From Paraburkholderia heleia NBRC 101817 (lineage in GTDB: Bacteria; Pseudomonadota; Gammaproteobacteria; Burkholderiales; Burkholderiaceae), in assembly GCF_000739775.1 (NCBI RefSeq), contig NZ_BBJH01000036.1, forward strand, positions 45,182 through 109,181: DNA of 64,000 bases, read 5' to 3'. Position numbers and translations under genes: made by a program. The notes beneath the pieces are model-generated. The model saw nothing but the letters and a program-made list of their open reading frames with translations, searched no databases and was not told the DNA's origin. Positions 60,302-64,000 of this stretch are shown here, piece by piece. Each line of letters opens with the position of its first letter. Position 1 is the first letter of the stretch.

Positions 60302-61105
60302 TTACCAGCGCGCGTCCGGATGCTGGCGCGCGAGGCTCTGCATCTCGGCCAGCACGAACCCCATGTGCTCCGAGTGCTCGCCGTGCTTGCCGGTCGTGAC
60401 GTGCAACACCGGCGCGGGCATGGCGAGCGTGGCTTCGTCGAACGCGGCTTGCACGTCGGTGCGCCATGCGGCTTCGAGCTGTGCGGCGAGCGGCGCGATG
60501 CCGGCTTCTGCCACGGCCGTTTCCACGGCGTCGGTGCTGAAGAACTCGCGCGTGTACGGCATCAGCCAGTCGATGGCTGCCTGGGCGCGGCGGTGCGATT
60601 CGTCGGTGCCGTCGCCGAAGCGGATCAGCCACTCGCGCGCATGGTGCACGTGATAGCGTGTTTCCTTGACCGAGCGCTCGGCGATCGCGGCCAGCTGCGG
60701 ATCGGCGGAGCGCAGCAGCGCGGTCCACAGATGCTCCATCAGCGTGGCGTAGAGGAAGTTGCGCACGATCGTCACGGCGTAGTCGTTGGCCGAATGCGTC
60801 GTGCCGGCGAGCGGGCCGAAATGCGGCAGCTCCGCGAGCGTGTAATTCGCGAACTCGCGCTCGGCGCGGAAGTAGGCGTAGTCGTCCTCGGTGCGCTCGC
60901 GCCCGGTGAGCGCCTTCTCGAGCGTGGCGGCGTGCGTGTAAAGCAGGCGCGCCTGACCGATCAGGTCCAGGCTCATGTTGGCGAGCGCGATGTCTTCTTC
61001 GAGGATCGGGCCGTGGCCGCACCATTGCGTATTGCGCTGACCGAGGATCAGCGCCGTATCGGCGAGGCGCAGCACGTAAGCGAGTTGTTCAGGCGTGGGC
61101 TTCAT
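60302..61105 (-). CDS. paaC: 1,2-phenylacetyl-CoA epoxidase subunit PaaC
   Basis: A 267-residue PaaC, the structural non-catalytic partner of PaaA in the di-iron epoxidase. It keeps the ferritin-like four-helix pattern (LADTALILGQRNTQWCGHGPILEEDIALANMSLDLIGQARLLY) but lacks a full set of metal ligands, as in E. coli. It lies eight bases after the paaB stop. Confidence 0.95.
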   Translation of the reverse strand: MKPTPEQLAYVLRLADTALILGQRNTQWCGHGPILEEDIALANMSLDLIGQARLLYTHAATLEKALTGRERTEDDYAYFRAEREFANYTLAELPHFGPLAGTTHSANDYAVTIVRNFLYATLMEHLWTALLRSADPQLAAIAERSVKETRYHVHHAREWLIRFGDGTDESHRRAQAAIDWLMPYTREFFSTDAVETAVAEAGIAPLAAQLEAAWRTDVQAAFDEATLAMPAPVLHVTTGKHGEHSEHMGFVLAEMQSLARQHPDARW

Positions 61106-61113
61106 GTGCGCTC

Positions 61114-61398
61114 TTACATGTGGTTGACTTCGTCGGGCAGCGTGTAGAACGTCGGGTGGCGATAGATCTTGTCGCCGGCCGGCTCGAAGAGCTCAGCCTT
61201 TTCGTTCGGATCCGATGCCGTGATTGCCGACGAGGGCACCACCCAGATGCTCACGCCTTCCTGACGGCGCGTGTAGACGTCGCGCGCCATGCGCAGCGCC
61301 ATCGAAGCGTCGGAGGCGTGCAGGCTGCCACAGTGCTTGTGGTCGAGGCCCTGTTTGCTGCGCACGAACACTTCCCAGATCGGCCATTCCTTGTTCAT
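61114..61398 (-). CDS. paaB: 1,2-phenylacetyl-CoA epoxidase subunit PaaB
   Basis: A 94-residue PaaB, a small subunit that bridges PaaA-PaaC dimers. It begins MNKEWPIWEVFVRSKQGLDHKHCGSLHASD, which is the family start, and contains VYTRRQEGVSIWVV. ATG 61398 is chosen after AAGGAG; a codon nine residues upstream is less likely. It follows paaA by about 40 bases. Confidence 0.95.
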   Translation of the reverse strand: MNKEWPIWEVFVRSKQGLDHKHCGSLHASDASMALRMARDVYTRRQEGVSIWVVPSSAITASDPNEKAELFEPAGDKIYRHPTFYTLPDEVNHM

Positions 61399-61438
61399 CG
61401 TGGATCTCCTTCCTTCCTGATTCATGTGTGAGGTGCGC

Positions 61439-62437
61439 TCAAGCTGCGTGCTTTTCGGCGCGCTGACGCTGCTTCCCGGCGTGCGCGAGGGCGGCTTCGC
61501 GCACCCATGCGCCTTCGTTGTGCGCTTTCACGCGCGTGCCGAGACGCTCGCGGTTGCACGGGCCGTCGCCGTTCACGACGCGCCAGAATTCTTCCCAGTC
61601 GATCGTGCCGTAGTCGTAGTGGCCGCGCGCTTCGTTCCACTTCAGATCGGGATCGGGCAGCGTCACGCCCAGCACCTTCGCCTGCTCGACCGTGGCATCG
61701 ACGAACTTCTGGCGCAGATCGTCGTTCGAGATGCGCTTGATGCCCCATTTGGCCGACTGGTTGCTGTGGACCGAATCGGCATCGCTCGGGCCGAACATCA
61801 TCAGCACCGGCCACCACCAGCGGTTCACGGCTTGCTGAACGAGTTCGCGCTGCGCTTCGGTGCCGCTCATCATGGCGAGCAGGGCGTCGAAGCCCTGGCG
61901 CTGGTGGAACGACTCTTCCTTGCAGATGCGGATCATGGCGCGCGCGTACGGGCCGTACGTGCAGCGGCACAGCGGGATCTGGTTCATGATCGCCGCGCCG
62001 TCCACGAGCCAGCCGATCACGCCGACATCGGCCCACGTGGGCGTCGGGTAATTGAAGATGCTCGAATACTTGGCCTTGCCGGCGTGCAGGGCGTCGATGA
62101 GCTGCTCTCGCGAAACGCCGAGCGTTTCCGCCGCGCTATAGAGATAGAGGCCGTGGCCCGCTTCGTCCTGCACCTTGGCGAGCAGGATCGCCTTGCGCTT
62201 GAGGCTCGGCGCGCGCGAGATCCAGTTGCCTTCCGGCAGCATGCCGACGACTTCCGAGTGCGCATGCTGCGAAATCTGGCGCACGAGCGTCTTGCGATAG
62301 GCTTCGGGCATCCAGTCCTGCGGCTCGATCTTGCCGTCGGCGGCCATGATGGCGTCGAACTGCGCCTGCTCCGGTGAGGTCGCGTCCGCGTCGAGCGGAG
62401 CCACGTTGCCGGGGATGTCGAGGGATTGCGTGTACAT
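61439..62437 (-). CDS. paaA: 1,2-phenylacetyl-CoA epoxidase catalytic subunit PaaA
   Basis: A 332-residue PaaA, the di-iron catalytic subunit that forms ring-1,2-epoxyphenylacetyl-CoA, the committed step in the phenylacetate pathway. Iron-ligand motifs are visible as KVQDEAGHGLYLYSAAE and RICKEESFHQRQGFDALLAMM (ExxH type). The length matches the family (about 310-330). It is the first gene of the operon paaABCDE, with a TetR-type operator in its promoter at 62496-62509. Confidence 0.96.
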   Translation of the reverse strand: MYTQSLDIPGNVAPLDADATSPEQAQFDAIMAADGKIEPQDWMPEAYRKTLVRQISQHAHSEVVGMLPEGNWISRAPSLKRKAILLAKVQDEAGHGLYLYSAAETLGVSREQLIDALHAGKAKYSSIFNYPTPTWADVGVIGWLVDGAAIMNQIPLCRCTYGPYARAMIRICKEESFHQRQGFDALLAMMSGTEAQRELVQQAVNRWWWPVLMMFGPSDADSVHSNQSAKWGIKRISNDDLRQKFVDATVEQAKVLGVTLPDPDLKWNEARGHYDYGTIDWEEFWRVVNGDGPCNRERLGTRVKAHNEGAWVREAALAHAGKQRQRAEKHAA

Positions 62438-62484
62438 GGAGACGCTCTCGTCGAAGTTGGATATCGGGTTTGGGTACGGTGTGC

Positions 62485-62512
62485 AGTATAAATCAACCGA
62501 CCGGTCGGTAAA
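62485..62512 (-). promoter_or_regulatory. paaA promoter with TetR-type operator
   Basis: A perfect 14-base palindrome, ACCGACCGGTCGGT (62496-62509), lies upstream of paaA. On the (-) strand it sits mostly between a -35-like TTTACC (62512-62507) and a -10-like TATACT (62490-62485) spaced by 16 bases, so a bound repressor would block RNA polymerase directly. The nearby TetR-type product is the natural candidate. Confidence 0.75.
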
Positions 62513-62715
62513 TGAATTTTTTGAGGTAGGGCAAAGAAATTTGAGCCTACAGCCAGGTTTTAGTGGGGCGGAAGCGGGATTACCTGGGATTGATACGCGT
62601 GGGCGGCTTGGGGGGAGCTTTTGCGTGGATTAGTGCACTGGACTGTCAGGCGGATGGAAGGCTGCGCACCGGGCCATGGGGCACAATGCGCCTTTACCTG
62701 CGCCCTCGTTTCCGG

Positions 62716-63975
62716 ATGAAAATTTCTTTTGCTCCTCTCGCGGCTGCGGCCGCAGTGTTCATTTCACTTGGCGCCGCGCCTTCGGCATTCGCAGATCAAG
62801 CTTCGGGCCCCTGGGTCACGAACTGGGCGACAGCGCTGCAGTCGATTCCCGAGCGCGACGCACTCCCGGCGCTGTACCGCGCGCCCGAGGTCGGCGGGCG
62901 TACCGTTCGGCAGATCGTATATCCGACGCTGGGCGGCACGGTTGCGCGAGTGCATGTGAGCAACCTCTATGGGCGCACGCCGCTCGTGATCGAGGCGATG
63001 GCGATTGCGCCGTCGGCGGGTGGCGCGGCGGCGAGTGAGCCGGGTATGGCGCGTGTGACCTTCGGTGGGCGGGCGTCGGTGTCGGTGCCCCCGGGCGCTG
63101 CACTCGATAGCGACCCGGTGCAGGTCGAGCTAAAGGCGCACGCGCCCTACGCCATCAGTTCCTATATGGGACCCGAGCAAAAGATGGTCGCTTGGCACCG
63201 CGTGGCGAATCAGGTGAATTACGTCTCGCGTCCGGGCAATCACGTTGCGGATCCGTCGATTGGCGCATTCACCGAGCGTTTTACGCAGTACGCGTGGGTA
63301 ACGGGGCTGGCGGTCGAGGCGCCGGGGGCGTCGACAGTCGCGGCGATCGGCGACTCCATTACCGATGGCATGCGCTCCTCGCTCAATCAGAACCGTCGCT
63401 GGCCGGACGCGTTGGCGCGCCGCCTTGCGCAGTCGCAGCGCACCGATCTCGCCGTGATCGATCTCGGGATTAGCGGCAACCGGCTGCTGAGCGATTCGCC
63501 TTGCTACGGCGAGGCGCTCGAGCGGCGCTTCGGCCGCGACGCGCTCGGCCACCCAGGCGTGAAGACCGTGGTGCTGCTCATCGGCATCAACGACATCAAC
63601 TTCCAGGCGATGCCGGTGCGATCGGGCCTCGACTGCGACTTTCCTCATACCCACGTCGACGCGAACGACCTGATCGCCGGGTACCGCCGCGTGATCGCGC
63701 AGGCGCATGGGCGCGGCGTACGCATTCTCGGCGCGACGCTCACGCCGGCTTCGCTGCCGCCGGAGCGCGAGGCGATCCGCACGGCGGTGAACCAGTGGAT
63801 CCGGACGAGCGGGGCGTTTGACGGCGTGGTCGACTTCGACGCGGCGCTGCGGGACCCGGCTGATCCGGCGCGACTGCGCTCCGGCTATGACAGCGGCGAC
63901 CACATCCACCCAAGCGACGCGGGCTACGCGGCGATGGCGAATGCGGTGCCGTTGGAGGCTCTTACCCGGAAGTGA
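62716..63975 (+). CDS. Exported SGNH/GDSL hydrolase
   Basis: A 419-residue esterase-like protein with a signal peptide (about residues 1-27, ending near PSAFAD). The SGNH blocks are in order: block I AIGDSITDG (catalytic Ser), block II ISGNRLL (Gly), block III LLIGINDIN (Asn) and block V SGDHIHPSDAGY (Asp/His pair). ATG 62716 is chosen for the signal peptide; ATG 62686 is also in frame. The long region before block I (about 200 residues) has a beta-rich look seen in carbohydrate-acting esterases. A polysaccharide or lipid ester is likely; the substrate is unknown. It is divergent from paaA. Confidence 0.92.
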   Translation: MKISFAPLAAAAAVFISLGAAPSAFADQASGPWVTNWATALQSIPERDALPALYRAPEVGGRTVRQIVYPTLGGTVARVHVSNLYGRTPLVIEAMAIAPSAGGAAASEPGMARVTFGGRASVSVPPGAALDSDPVQVELKAHAPYAISSYMGPEQKMVAWHRVANQVNYVSRPGNHVADPSIGAFTERFTQYAWVTGLAVEAPGASTVAAIGDSITDGMRSSLNQNRRWPDALARRLAQSQRTDLAVIDLGISGNRLLSDSPCYGEALERRFGRDALGHPGVKTVVLLIGINDINFQAMPVRSGLDCDFPHTHVDANDLIAGYRRVIAQAHGRGVRILGATLTPASLPPEREAIRTAVNQWIRTSGAFDGVVDFDAALRDPADPARLRSGYDSGDHIHPSDAGYAAMANAVPLEALTRK

Positions 63976-64000
63976 GGAATATTCTCGCCACCCCCTTGCA

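Overview
This 64 kb window looks like ordinary core chromosome of a high-GC betaproteobacterium of the order Burkholderiales, most likely Burkholderia, Paraburkholderia or Caballeronia. That placement rests on protein identities and gene order, such as an S-adenosylhomocysteine riboswitch ahead of ahcY/metF, paaABCDE with a TetR gene and a DUF1835 gene nearby, a MaeB-type malic enzyme, and a 1200-residue fused indolepyruvate ferredoxin oxidoreductase. No database search was run. I see no prophage, insertion sequence, CRISPR array, rRNA or tRNA gene, and no clear pseudogene.

Layout, left to right. 0-4 kb: a small membrane protein at the left edge, an AidB-like acyl-CoA dehydrogenase (-) and a GMC oxidoreductase (+). 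4-6.4 kb: a LysR regulator divergent from an lrgA/lrgB (cidA/cidB) pair, with a clear palindrome between them. 6.4-9.5 kb: SAH riboswitch, ahcY, a YvlD-type membrane protein and metF, closed by a terminator; this is the methyl cycle and its one-carbon supply. 9.7-16.9 kb: a five-gene dipeptide/oligopeptide ABC importer (dppABCDF) with a TraB/GumN-family gene overlapping its end. 16.9-22.1 kb: a (-) cluster pxpB-pxpC-pxpA followed by DUF969 and DUF979 membrane proteins, with a divergent MarR-like gene; I read it as 5-oxoproline uptake, hydrolysis and control. 22.1-27.8 kb: 5-formyl-THF cyclo-ligase divergent from a lytic transglycosylase, then an NDUFA9-like reductase, a glutathione-transferase-like protein and the CCA-adding enzyme. 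27.8-31.7 kb: DUF2905, a MidA/NDUFAF7-like methyltransferase, a FolM-like reductase, folB and ttcA.

31.8-36.2 kb: glmU and glmS (UDP-GlcNAc supply) and a sirtuin. 36.2-36.7 kb: a gene-free stretch with an AT-rich patch and several DnaA-box-like words. 36.7-44.9 kb: an EamA transporter, a small exported protein, a small ribbon-helix-helix-like protein, a Ub-Mut7-C protein, a 3-hydroxyisobutyrate-dehydrogenase-like enzyme, a receiver-domain protein without its phosphoacceptor, argC, a flavodoxin-like protein, a PEBP-family exported protein and an RcsB-like response regulator. 45-53.6 kb: pyrE, an MFS transporter, maeB and the fused oxidoreductase. 53.9-56.8 kb: a possible small exported protein, hppD with a divergent Lrp/AsnC regulator, and a GNAT acetyltransferase. 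57-62.5 kb: a TetR regulator, DUF1835 and paaABCDE (phenylacetyl-CoA epoxidation), with a TetR-type palindrome placed between the -35 and -10 of the paaA promoter. 62.7-64 kb: an exported SGNH hydrolase.

Nothing here is an obviously new multi-gene system. The best leads are the DUF969/DUF979 pair as a candidate 5-oxoproline transporter, the degenerate receiver protein, the promoter architecture at paa and lrg, the YvlD gene kept inside the ahcY-metF unit, the DnaA-box-like cluster, and two small exported proteins with no known role.
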